The notes under the pieces are model-generated. The model saw nothing but the letters and a program-made list of their open reading frames with translations. It ran no database searches and was not told the DNA's origin. The position numbers and the translations under genes are program-made. Of a DNA stretch of 13,831 nt, positions 7,607 through 13,831 are shown piece by piece (positions within the stretch are counted from its first letter, which is position 1; every line of letters begins with the position of its first letter). The stretch comes from Acidobacteriota bacterium (GTDB lineage Bacteria; Acidobacteriota; Polarisedimenticolia; J045), in contig CP070706.1 in assembly GCA_020350085.1 (NCBI GenBank), positions 1,319,627-1,333,457 of the forward strand, written 5' to 3'.

Positions 7607-7758
7607 GTCGGCAGCGAATCGCCCCGTGTGAGGCTGCGGGGCGCCGCACGGTCCGCTCGTTCGGGCGAGAATAAACCCCAAGGCTAACCCCTGCCTCGCC
7701 GGCGATCTCGGCGCTGCCCGACGCGGTGGGAGCGAAAAATCAGCCGTGTCAGAATACG

Positions 7759-7788
7759 CGCTCGCCGCATCGGGCGCTGCGGCGAGCG
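7759..7788. promoter_or_regulatory. Strong hairpin in the ileS leader
   Basis: CGCTCGCCGCA (7759-7769) and TGCGGCGAGCG (7778-7788) are perfect complements, giving an 11-bp GC-rich stem with an 8-base loop (TCGGGCGC). There is no T run after it, so it is not a classical terminator. A weak extended -10-like TGTCAGAAT (7747-7755) ends just upstream with no good -35; if real, the transcript would start within or next to the stem. The hairpin lies about 52 bases before the ileS start and 43 before its GGAGGA site (7831-7836). A role in leader stability or ileS control is inference. Confidence 0.4.
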
Positions 7789-7840
7789 GAAACGCGCCGG
7801 GCGCTCACGGCGGCGGCACGCGCAAGCCGCGGAGGAACCC

Positions 7841-10800
7841 ATGGGCTACGAGCGGCCCGCGAGAGAGCACAGATTCGCCGACAGCGAGCGGGAACTCCTC
7901 CGTTTCTGGCGCGAGGAGCAGATCTTCGCACGCTCGTTGGAGCACAACCGCTCGGGGCCACGGTTCGTGTTTTACGAGGGTCCGCCGACCGCCAACGGCT
8001 TGCCGCACAACGGCCACGTGCTGACCCGCGTGATCAAGGATCTCTTTCCGCGCTACCGGGCGATGCGAGGCGACGATGTGCCGCGCAAGGCCGGCTGGGA
8101 CACGCACGGTCTGCCGGTCGAGGTGGAGGTCGAAAAGCAGCTCGGCATTCACGGCAAGAAAGAAATCGAAGCCTACGGTGTCGAGGCTTTCACCAAGCGC
8201 TGCATCGAATCGGTGTTCCGCTACACGGAGCAGTGGGAGAAGCTCACCGAGCGGATCGGCTTCTGGATCGACCTCTCCGACGCATACGTCACATACCACC
8301 GGCCTTACGTCGAGTCGGTGTGGTGGGCTCTCGAGCGTCTGTTCGCCAAGAACCTACTCTATCGCGGCCGCAAGTCGGTGTGGTGGTGGCCGCAGGGCGG
8401 CACGGCGCTTTCGGCCGCCGAGGTCGGCCTCGGATACCGTGAGGTCGACGATCCGGAGGTCGTCGTCCGCTTCGCCAGCCGCTCGCGGCCCGGCGTGGCC
8501 TATCTCGCTTGGACGACGACTCCCTGGACGTTGCCGAGCAACGTCGCGCTCGCGGTGCACCCCGCGCTCGACTACCTGCTCGTTCGCCGTCGCGCGCCAG
8601 ACGAGCCAGAAGAGCGGCTGATCGTCGCCGCAACGCTGGCCGAGGCGATGCTCGGCGACGCTCCTTTCGAGGTCGAGCAGACCATCCGCGGCGAGCAGCT
8701 CGTCGGCGAGCAGTTCGAGCCGCTGTTTCGCTACGCCGAGCCGGAGGGCGGCCGCGCGTACGTCATCATCCCGGCCGAGTTCGTCGGCGCGGAACAGGGC
8801 ACGGGCATCGTCCACATCGCGCCGGCGTTCGGTGAGGACGACTACAAGATCGGCCAAGAGCAGGGGCTCGGCTTTCTCCAGCTGTTGACGCCCGAGGGGA
8901 AGTTCCCCGACGAGGTGCCGGATCTCGGGGGACTGAGCTTCAAGCAAGCGGACCGCGAGGTGGTCCGCATGCTCAAAGAGCGCGGGCTGCTGTTTCGCAC
9001 CGGCACGTACCGGCACGACTACCCGTTTTGCTGGCGCGCGTCGGACGATCCTCTGATCCAGTTCGCCCGCCCCGCTTGGTTCATTCGCACGACGGCGTTG
9101 ATCGAGCAGGCGATCGCCAACAACCGAGCCATCCACTGGCTGCCGGAACACGTCAAGGAAGGCCGCTTCGGCGATTTTCTCGCCAACAACGTCGACTGGG
9201 CGCTCTCGCGCGAGCGTTACTGGGGGACGCCGCTTCCGATCTGGATCTGCGAGCGATGCGACACGCAAGAGGCGTTCGACCGGCTCGACGCCGTCGTCGA
9301 GCGCAACCCCGACGCGCTCGATCATTGGCATCAGGCGCTGGCCGAGGACTCTTCACTCTCACCGCACCTGGTGATCCACAAGCCGTGGATCGATCACGTC
9401 ACGTTCGCATGCCGCTCCTGCGGGGCGACGATGCGCCGCGTGCCGGAAGTGATCGACGCCTGGTTCGATTCGGGCTGCATGCCGTTCGCGCAGTTCGGTT
9501 TTCCACACCGGGGGCGCGAGCAGTTCGCACGCGCCTTTCCGGCGGATTTCATCTCGGAGGCGATCGATCAGACGCGCGGCTGGTTCTATTCGCTGCTGAT
9601 GATCTCTACGCTGGTCTTCGACGAGCAGTCGCAGCGCGACTACGGCCTGCCCGATCCGCGACCCTACCCGCATCCGTACAAGACCTGCATCGTGTTGGGG
9701 CACGTCTGCGATCCGGAAGGGAAGAAGGAGTCCAAGAGCGCCGGCAATTACACGCCGCCGGATCTGGTGCTCGAAGGCCGATTCTCGCTCGCCGTCGATG
9801 CGGGCGCTGCGCACCGCAGCCCTGCTCCGGACGATGCGGCGGTGCTTCTGCCGGCACAGGCCAAGACGCTCGGCCTTCCCGACGGGACGACGGTCAGCGT
9901 ACGTTCGCTCCGCGACGAGACGCGCGCCGCCGAAGCGCGCATCGTCCCGGGCCGGGCAGGTCGAGACAGCGTGGTTCTCGGCAAGAACGTGCGCGAGGCG
10001 ATCGGCGTCGAGGCTGGCGACCAGGTGCTGATCGAGGTGCTCGACAATCCGCCAGGGGCCGACGCGTTCCGCTGGTTTTTCTACGCCTCGGGGCCGCCGG
10101 GAAACAACACGCGCAACTCGCTGCGCGCGATCCGCGAGCAGCAGAACGAGTTTCTCGTTCGCTGGTCGAACGTGCTGTCGTTTTTCCTGATCTACGCTTC
10201 GATCGACGGCTTCGACCCCTCGGTGGGCGTGTCTGTTCGAGGCCCGGGACTCCCCCCACTGGCGGCCGGGAAAGGTTACCGCGAGGCCGGCGAGCGGCCG
10301 TTGATGGACCGTTGGGTGCTCTCCGAGACGGCGCTGACGGCAAAGCGCGTGACCGAAGCGCTCGACGATTATCGCGTCTACGACGCCGCGCAAGCGCTGA
10401 AAGGATTCGTCGACGCGTTGTCGAACTGGTACGTGCGGCGCACACGCGATCGGTTCTGGGCTCCCGGTTACGAGCAGGACAAAAAGGACGCCTTCTGGAC
10501 GCTGTGGGAGGTTCTCGTCGATCTGTCGCTGCTCGCGGCGCCGTTCGTGCCGTTTTTCGCCGAGCACGTCTGGCGCACACTCGTCGTCGGCGCGTGGGGC
10601 GAGAGCGTCACACCGAGCGTGCACCTGGCGCCGTGGCCGGAGCCTCCGGCATCGTGGATCGACGAAGAGCTTTCCTCCTCGATGGCGCTGGCGCGAGAGA
10701 TCGTTTCTCTGGGCCTCGCCGCGCGTGCCGAGCAGAGGATTCGCGTGCGCCAGCCGCTGCGCGCGGCGCGGGTGTTTCTGGCCGAGCAGCAGCACGCCGT

Positions 10801-11416
10801 CACCGCGCTGGCGCCGATCATCGCCGACGAGCTCAACGTGAAGCAGGTCACCTTCGGCGGCGATGCCGACGCGTTCGTCGTGTGGAAGATGCAACCGAAC
10901 TTCCGTGCGCTCGGCCCGCGCTACGGAAAGCTCGTGCCGGCGATCAAGCGCCAGCTGGCTTCGGCCGATGCCGCGGCGCTGCGGCGCGAGCTGGACGAGC
11001 GCGGTGAGGTTGAGCTCGCCGTCGACGGGCAAGCGCTGGTGCTCGGCAGCGACGACATCGCCATCGCCGTCGCCGCTCGCGAGCATTACGCGGCCGCGTC
11101 TTCGGCGCGAGCCGTGCTCGTCATCGAGACCGACATCGACGAGCCGCTGCGTCTCGAAGGCCGCGCGCGCGAGCTGATCAATCGGATCCAGACGCTGCGC
11201 AAGGAGCTGGACCTCGATTACCTCGATCGGATCGAGGTGACGGTCGAGGGACCCGCAGACCTGGGCGATGTTCTCGACACTTTCGGGGAGCTGATTGCGC
11301 GAGAGACGCTCAGCGATCGGCTCGAGGTGGCTGAGCCGGCACCGGCTGCGACGGTCAAGCAGACGACGATCGACGGCGAGCCGGCTCGGCTCGGGCTGAC
11401 ACGGGTCGCCACTTGA
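7841..11416 (+). CDS. ileS: Isoleucyl-tRNA synthetase, type-2-like, with an inserted domain
   Basis: Charges tRNA-Ile with isoleucine (class I synthetase). The 1191-residue product is longer than the usual 930-1090. Core elements: PPTANGLPHNGH (48-59, HIGH variant HNGH at 56-59), GWDTHGLPVE, CP1 editing domain with TTTPWTLPSN (225-234) and HIAPAFGEDD (325-334), zinc-knuckle pairs CERC (470-473) and CRSC (524-527), DAWFDSG (539-545), and the catalytic loop KESKS (629-633) in place of KMSKS. Residues 646-738 form an extra domain before GADAFRWFFYASG (739-751). The C-terminal anticodon part has DELNVKQVTF and no C-terminal zinc finger, as in type-2 enzymes. Start ATG is backed by GGAGGA (7831-7836). 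The next three genes follow on the same strand. Type-2 enzymes are often naturally mupirocin-tolerant; this is family knowledge, not shown here. Confidence 0.97.
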   Translation: MGYERPAREHRFADSERELLRFWREEQIFARSLEHNRSGPRFVFYEGPPTANGLPHNGHVLTRVIKDLFPRYRAMRGDDVPRKAGWDTHGLPVEVEVEKQLGIHGKKEIEAYGVEAFTKRCIESVFRYTEQWEKLTERIGFWIDLSDAYVTYHRPYVESVWWALERLFAKNLLYRGRKSVWWWPQGGTALSAAEVGLGYREVDDPEVVVRFASRSRPGVAYLAWTTTPWTLPSNVALAVHPALDYLLVRRRAPDEPEERLIVAATLAEAMLGDAPFEVEQTIRGEQLVGEQFEPLFRYAEPEGGRAYVIIPAEFVGAEQGTGIVHIAPAFGEDDYKIGQEQGLGFLQLLTPEGKFPDEVPDLGGLSFKQADREVVRMLKERGLLFRTGTYRHDYPFCWRASDDPLIQFARPAWFIRTTALIEQAIANNRAIHWLPEHVKEGRFGDFLANNVDWALSRERYWGTPLPIWICERCDTQEAFDRLDAVVERNPDALDHWHQALAEDSSLSPHLVIHKPWIDHVTFACRSCGATMRRVPEVIDAWFDSGCMPFAQFGFPHRGREQFARAFPADFISEAIDQTRGWFYSLLMISTLVFDEQSQRDYGLPDPRPYPHPYKTCIVLGHVCDPEGKKESKSAGNYTPPDLVLEGRFSLAVDAGAAHRSPAPDDAAVLLPAQAKTLGLPDGTTVSVRSLRDETRAAEARIVPGRAGRDSVVLGKNVREAIGVEAGDQVLIEVLDNPPGADAFRWFFYASGPPGNNTRNSLRAIREQQNEFLVRWSNVLSFFLIYASIDGFDPSVGVSVRGPGLPPLAAGKGYREAGERPLMDRWVLSETALTAKRVTEALDDYRVYDAAQALKGFVDALSNWYVRRTRDRFWAPGYEQDKKDAFWTLWEVLVDLSLLAAPFVPFFAEHVWRTLVVGAWGESVTPSVHLAPWPEPPASWIDEELSSSMALAREIVSLGLAARAEQRIRVRQPLRAARVFLAEQQHAVTALAPIIADELNVKQVTFGGDADAFVVWKMQPNFRALGPRYGKLVPAIKRQLASADAAALRRELDERGEVELAVDGQALVLGSDDIAIAVAAREHYAAASSARAVLVIETDIDEPLRLEGRARELINRIQTLRKELDLDYLDRIEVTVEGPADLGDVLDTFGELIARETLSDRLEVAEPAPAATVKQTTIDGEPARLGLTRVAT
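9776..10054 (+). other. In-frame inserted domain in IleRS, double-psi beta-barrel-like
   Basis: About residues 646-738 of IleRS. It sits between the end of the catalytic-loop segment (GNYTPPDLVLE) and the helix GADAFRWFF, which in ordinary IleRS are separated by only three or four residues (VLEKYGADALR type). The insert has two similar halves: AKTLGLPDGTTVSVRS and REAIGVEAGDQVLIEV, each with a LGL/IGV-xx-G(T/D)xV pattern about 40 residues apart. That pseudo-twofold arrangement resembles the double-psi barrel of Cdc48/VAT N-domains. The first 20 or so residues (FSLAVDAGAAHRSPAPDDAA) form a linker. Frame and codon use match the rest of the gene. The fold call is from pattern only. Confidence 0.6.
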
Positions 11417-11449
11417 GTGGGCAGGACGCGGCCAGCATGTGGCGCTGAG

Positions 11450-12607
11450 ATGACGGGGTCGATCTATCTCGATCACAACGCGACCTCGCCGCCCACGCGC
11501 GGTGCGGCCGAGGAGCTCAGGAGCGCCTTCGACGAGCTGTGGGGCAATCCGTCCTCCACGCACGAGCGCGGCCGGCGCGCGCGCGAGGCGCTCGAACGAG
11601 CCCGGCGGCTCGTGGCGGGAACGGCGGGTGCCTCGCCGGACGAGGTCGTTTTCACCTCGGGCGGTTCCGAAGCGGACGCGCTGGCGATTCGCGGCCCCGT
11701 CGAGGCCGGCGCTGTCGATCGGATCGTCATCAGCGCGTTCGAGCACCCGGCCATCATGGATACGGCCGCCGCGATGGCCGCTCGCTTCGGTATCGAGCTG
11801 CGCCAGCTTCCCATCGATCCGCACGGGCTCGTGATTCTCGATGCCTTGAGCGACGCTCTCGAAGGAAGCCGCCGTGCGCTCGTTTCGGTGATGCTCGCGC
11901 AAAACGAGATCGGTACGCTTCAGGACATCGCCGCGGTCTCGAGAATCGCCCACGCGCGCGGCGCGATCGTTCACACCGACGCCGTGCAGGCCTACGGCAA
12001 GATCAGCGTCTCGATCAGAGACCTCGACGCGGACATGATGTCGATCTCGGCGCACAAGATGGGTGGGCCGCCGGGAGCGGGCGCGCTGGTGGTGCGCGGT
12101 GACCTCCCGCTCGCGCCGTACTGCTACGGCGGCGGTCAGGAAGGCTTCCGGCGACAGGGGACCGAGCCCGCGCCGGCGCTGATCGCGTTCGGCTGGGCCG
12201 CGGACCGCCTCGGTGACCGCATGCGGGACTGGGTGGGCGCGGACGTGCTCCGCGATCGATTCGAGCAGCAGCTCTCGGGGCGGCTCGAGGCGGTCAAGAT
12301 CCTCGGCGCCGGGGCACCGCGTCTTGCGAACACGTCGGCGTTCGTCGTCGCGAACATCGAGGGCGGGGCGATCGCGGCCGCGTGCCAACAGCGCGGGCTG
12401 GCCCTCTCAGCCGGCTCGGCATGCCATGCCGGCGGGCACGGCGCCTCGCCGATCGCGGAGGCACTGGCTTTGGAGCCTCCGTATCACGGCGGTTTGGTCC
12501 GCGTGAGCGCGGGGCCGCGCACAGGGTGGGACGATCTCGAGCGGGCACTCGAGATCCTCGTTGCGGCCGTGGACGCATGCCCGCGGACCGGGGCGCGGGG
12601 CCGCTGA
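11450..12607 (+). CDS. Cysteine desulfurase (IscS/NifS class I type)
   Basis: PLP enzyme that takes sulfur from cysteine as a persulfide for Fe-S clusters or tRNA thiolation. The 385-residue product has YLDHNATSPP (6-15), TSGGSEADAL (69-78), His99 in the SAFEHPAIMD segment for PLP stacking, QNEIGTLQDI (151-160), HTDAVQAYGK (175-184), PLP-binding Lys203 in SISAHKMGGPPGAGAL, GGGQEGFRRQGTE, and active Cys325 in LSAGSACHAGGHG. Start: ATG 11450 puts the protein one short stretch before YLDHNAT, as in IscS/NifS; a GTG at 11417, directly after the ileS stop, would add 11 residues and neither has a good Shine-Dalgarno. There is no scaffold gene (iscU/nifU) next to it, so its partner, possibly a tRNA thiolase, is unknown. 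Confidence 0.93.
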   Translation: MTGSIYLDHNATSPPTRGAAEELRSAFDELWGNPSSTHERGRRAREALERARRLVAGTAGASPDEVVFTSGGSEADALAIRGPVEAGAVDRIVISAFEHPAIMDTAAAMAARFGIELRQLPIDPHGLVILDALSDALEGSRRALVSVMLAQNEIGTLQDIAAVSRIAHARGAIVHTDAVQAYGKISVSIRDLDADMMSISAHKMGGPPGAGALVVRGDLPLAPYCYGGGQEGFRRQGTEPAPALIAFGWAADRLGDRMRDWVGADVLRDRFEQQLSGRLEAVKILGAGAPRLANTSAFVVANIEGGAIAAACQQRGLALSAGSACHAGGHGASPIAEALALEPPYHGGLVRVSAGPRTGWDDLERALEILVAAVDACPRTGARGR

Positions 12608-12978
12608 TGCCGCCCGCGCGCCAGAGCGAGCGGCGCGGCGGCCGCGAGGCCGGCGCGGCGGAGGGATTCTTCCAGCTCGGCCGCGCGGCGCGCTTTCAGG
12701 GCCGCGTGCTCGGCAGCGGGATGGTGCTGGTGCACGGGCAGCTCGGCGGCGTGATCGCGCTCGATGGCGATCTGGTGTTCGCGTCCGACGGGCGCGCCGC
12801 CGAGCTCACGGGCCGGGTGGAACGACTGCGCATCGAAGGCCGGTTCCACGGCTCGATGAAGGTCGCCGGGGCCGTCGAGCTGGCTCGCGAGGCGGTCTTC
12901 GAGGGGGAGGTCGAGGCGCGGCGGCTGGAGACCACCGAGGGCTCCCGATTCGAAGGCATGCTGCGCATCGTTCCCTGA
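12607..12978 (+). CDS. Bactofilin (polymer-forming cytoskeletal protein)
   Basis: A 123-residue protein with the repetitive beta-helix pattern of bactofilins, which polymerise without nucleotide and scaffold cell-wall or polar proteins. Short turns recur about every 16-18 residues: ARFQGRVLGSGMVLVHGQLGG, VIALDGDLVFA, LTGRVERLRIEGRFHGSM, FEGEVEARRLET, SRFEGMLRIV. A disordered Arg/Gly-rich N-terminus (1-20) precedes the core, and no hydrophobic membrane segment is present. The ATG at 12607 shares its A with the desulfurase stop (TGATG), so translation is probably coupled; no clear own Shine-Dalgarno is seen. It is on the short side for the family. The partner gene, if any, is not obvious from the neighbours. 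Confidence 0.85.
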   Translation: MPPARQSERRGGREAGAAEGFFQLGRAARFQGRVLGSGMVLVHGQLGGVIALDGDLVFASDGRAAELTGRVERLRIEGRFHGSMKVAGAVELAREAVFEGEVEARRLETTEGSRFEGMLRIVP

Positions 12979-13077
12979 TCGTGTGGGGAGCGCTCAAGCC
13001 CACCCTTCATCGTCCGATGAGCCTCAACGGGAGCAGATCGCGGGGCGCGCGCGGCGCGACTCGGGCGAAGGAGCGCT

Positions 13078-13831
13078 ATGAAGCCGCGGTGCACAGACGA
13101 GCGCGAGCAGGCCGATCGCCTGATCGGGACCTCGACGCTCGTCGCCGAGCCGGTGATGCTCGGCGGCAACCCGACGATCCAGCGCATTCGCCAGCTCGTG
13201 CGCGTCGTTGCTCCGGCGCACAGCACCGTGCTCTTGAGCGGGGAGTCCGGCGTCGGCAAAGAGACCGTCGCCGAGCTGCTGCACCGGCAGAGCCGCCGTC
13301 TCCCGGGGCTTTTCGTACGCGTGGACTGCTCGGCGTTCGACGACGGAGAGCTCGAAACAGAGCTCTTCGGGCAGGAGCCGGGTGTCGAGGCCGGTTCGCT
13401 GCGGGCGCGTACCGGAGCATTCCGCCGCGCCAACGGCGGCACGTTGTTCCTCGACGAGGTGGACGATCTCTCGCCGACGACGCAGGTCAAGCTGCTGCGC
13501 GTGCTGCGCCAGCGCGAGGTGCGCTCGGTCGGTGCCGAGGGCGGTGAGCCGATCGATGTTCGCTTGATTGCCGCCACCGATCGCGATCTCGCCCGCGAAG
13601 TCGAATCGGGACGCTTTCGCGAGGATCTGTATTTCGCTCTCAACGTGATCCCGATCAGGCTGCCGGCGCTGCGCGAGCGGCCCGACGACATCCCTCAGCT
13701 TGCGGAGCACTTCCTGCACCGCATCGCACGCGAGAGCGGGAGCCGTGCGCGCGGCTTTACGGAACGGGCGATGACGGCGATGGAGCGCTATGCGTGGCCG
13801 GGGAATCTGCGCGAGCTGCAGAACGTCGTCG
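13078..13831 (+). CDS. Sigma-54-type AAA+ regulator lacking GAFTGA, N-terminal part (cut by window edge)
   Basis: First 251 codons of a bacterial enhancer-binding-like AAA+ ATPase; the DNA-binding end is beyond the edge. Only about 22 residues precede the AAA+ domain, so no receiver, GAF or PAS domain sits in front. Motifs: Walker A GESGVGKE (55-62), ELFGQEPG, Walker B TLFLDEVDDL (122-131), sensor I region IAATDRDL, where the usual ATN reads ATD, arginine-finger segment GRFREDLYFALNVIP (178-192) and WPGNLRELQ near the edge. The sigma-54-contacting loop, normally GAFTGA, reads GVEAGS (102-107). The ATG at 13078 has AAGGAG (13068-13073) 4 bases upstream; no earlier in-frame start is visible after the bactofilin stop. 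A nearby sigma-54 activation role is therefore doubtful. Confidence 0.88.
   Translation, partial: MKPRCTDEREQADRLIGTSTLVAEPVMLGGNPTIQRIRQLVRVVAPAHSTVLLSGESGVGKETVAELLHRQSRRLPGLFVRVDCSAFDDGELETELFGQEPGVEAGSLRARTGAFRRANGGTLFLDEVDDLSPTTQVKLLRVLRQREVRSVGAEGGEPIDVRLIAATDRDLAREVESGRFREDLYFALNVIPIRLPALRERPDDIPQLAEHFLHRIARESGSRARGFTERAMTAMERYAWPGNLRELQNVV

Larger units (their letters stand above)
7592..7840. promoter_or_regulatory. Divergent lspA-ileS intergenic region
   Basis: This 249-base stretch must hold the start signals for both directions. It contains the lspA Shine-Dalgarno (7601-7606), an AT-richer patch around 7668-7687 and 7733-7757, the ileS leader hairpin (7759-7788) and the ileS Shine-Dalgarno (7831-7836). 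I could not pick a convincing -35/-10 pair on either strand. No T-box-like specifier or antiterminator could be recognised. Confidence 0.5.

Noticed and set aside
9776..10054. Intein or mobile insertion in ileS
   Set aside because: About 93 residues is too short, with no splicing Cys/Ser start, no His-Asn end, no flanking repeats and no change in codon use.
9359..12388. A 1009-codon open frame on the minus strand opposite ileS and the cysteine desulfurase
   Set aside because: Its translation is Arg/Asp/His-rich without any recognisable domain, and it lies opposite two strongly supported genes; long antisense frames are usual in GC-rich coding DNA.
12979..13077. A small gene from ATG 13017 between bactofilin and the AAA+ gene
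   Set aside because: Out of frame with the AAA+ gene, Arg/Gly/Ala-rich, runs on as a shadow of it, and has no Shine-Dalgarno.

Overview
The window is GC-rich bacterial chromosome carrying eleven protein genes, nine complete and one cut by each edge plus one small uncharacterised gene. No RNA gene, insertion sequence, phage gene or CRISPR array is visible. The gene set suggests a Gram-negative, deltaproteobacterium-like lineage (Myxococcota, Binatota or a relative): a eukaryote-type P5C dehydrogenase (PruA/ALDH4A1 type), a bactofilin, a sigma-54-type AAA+ regulator, LspA and Lgt, and a long type-2-like IleRS. This placement is inference; no single gene fixes the taxon.

Layout. At the left edge the start of pruA (minus strand) diverges from glgC (plus strand); a 19-bp imperfect dyad lies between them. 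glgC is followed, same strand, by a SLC13/DASS-type anion transporter with two RCK_C (TrkA-C) domains between its membrane halves. This gene converges, with only 12 bases between, on a tight minus-strand operon read from about 7.6 kb down to 3.6 kb: lspA, lgt, rluD, a Rossmann-DUF2520 protein, and an uncharacterised membrane-anchored protein. The last three junctions are overlaps (two GTGA-type stop/start overlaps and one 11-base overlap), so translation is probably coupled.

A 249-base divergent region separates lspA from ileS on the plus strand and holds a strong 11-bp-stem hairpin in the putative ileS leader. ileS is followed by a cysteine desulfurase, a bactofilin whose ATG shares a base with the desulfurase stop, and, after 98 bases, the start of an AAA+ bacterial enhancer-binding-like protein running off the right edge.

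How the genes work together. lspA and lgt act in one pathway, lipoprotein maturation: Lgt adds diacylglycerol to the lipobox cysteine and LspA removes the signal peptide. IleRS, RluD and the cysteine desulfurase all serve translation, tRNA modification or Fe-S supply. The most notable signals are an inserted domain of about 93 residues directly behind a KESKS (not KMSKS) loop in IleRS, which looks like a double-psi beta-barrel of the Cdc48/VAT-N kind, and a GAFTGA loop in the AAA+ regulator that has degenerated to GVEAGS. Neither is proof of a new system; both can be tested by alignment and structure prediction.
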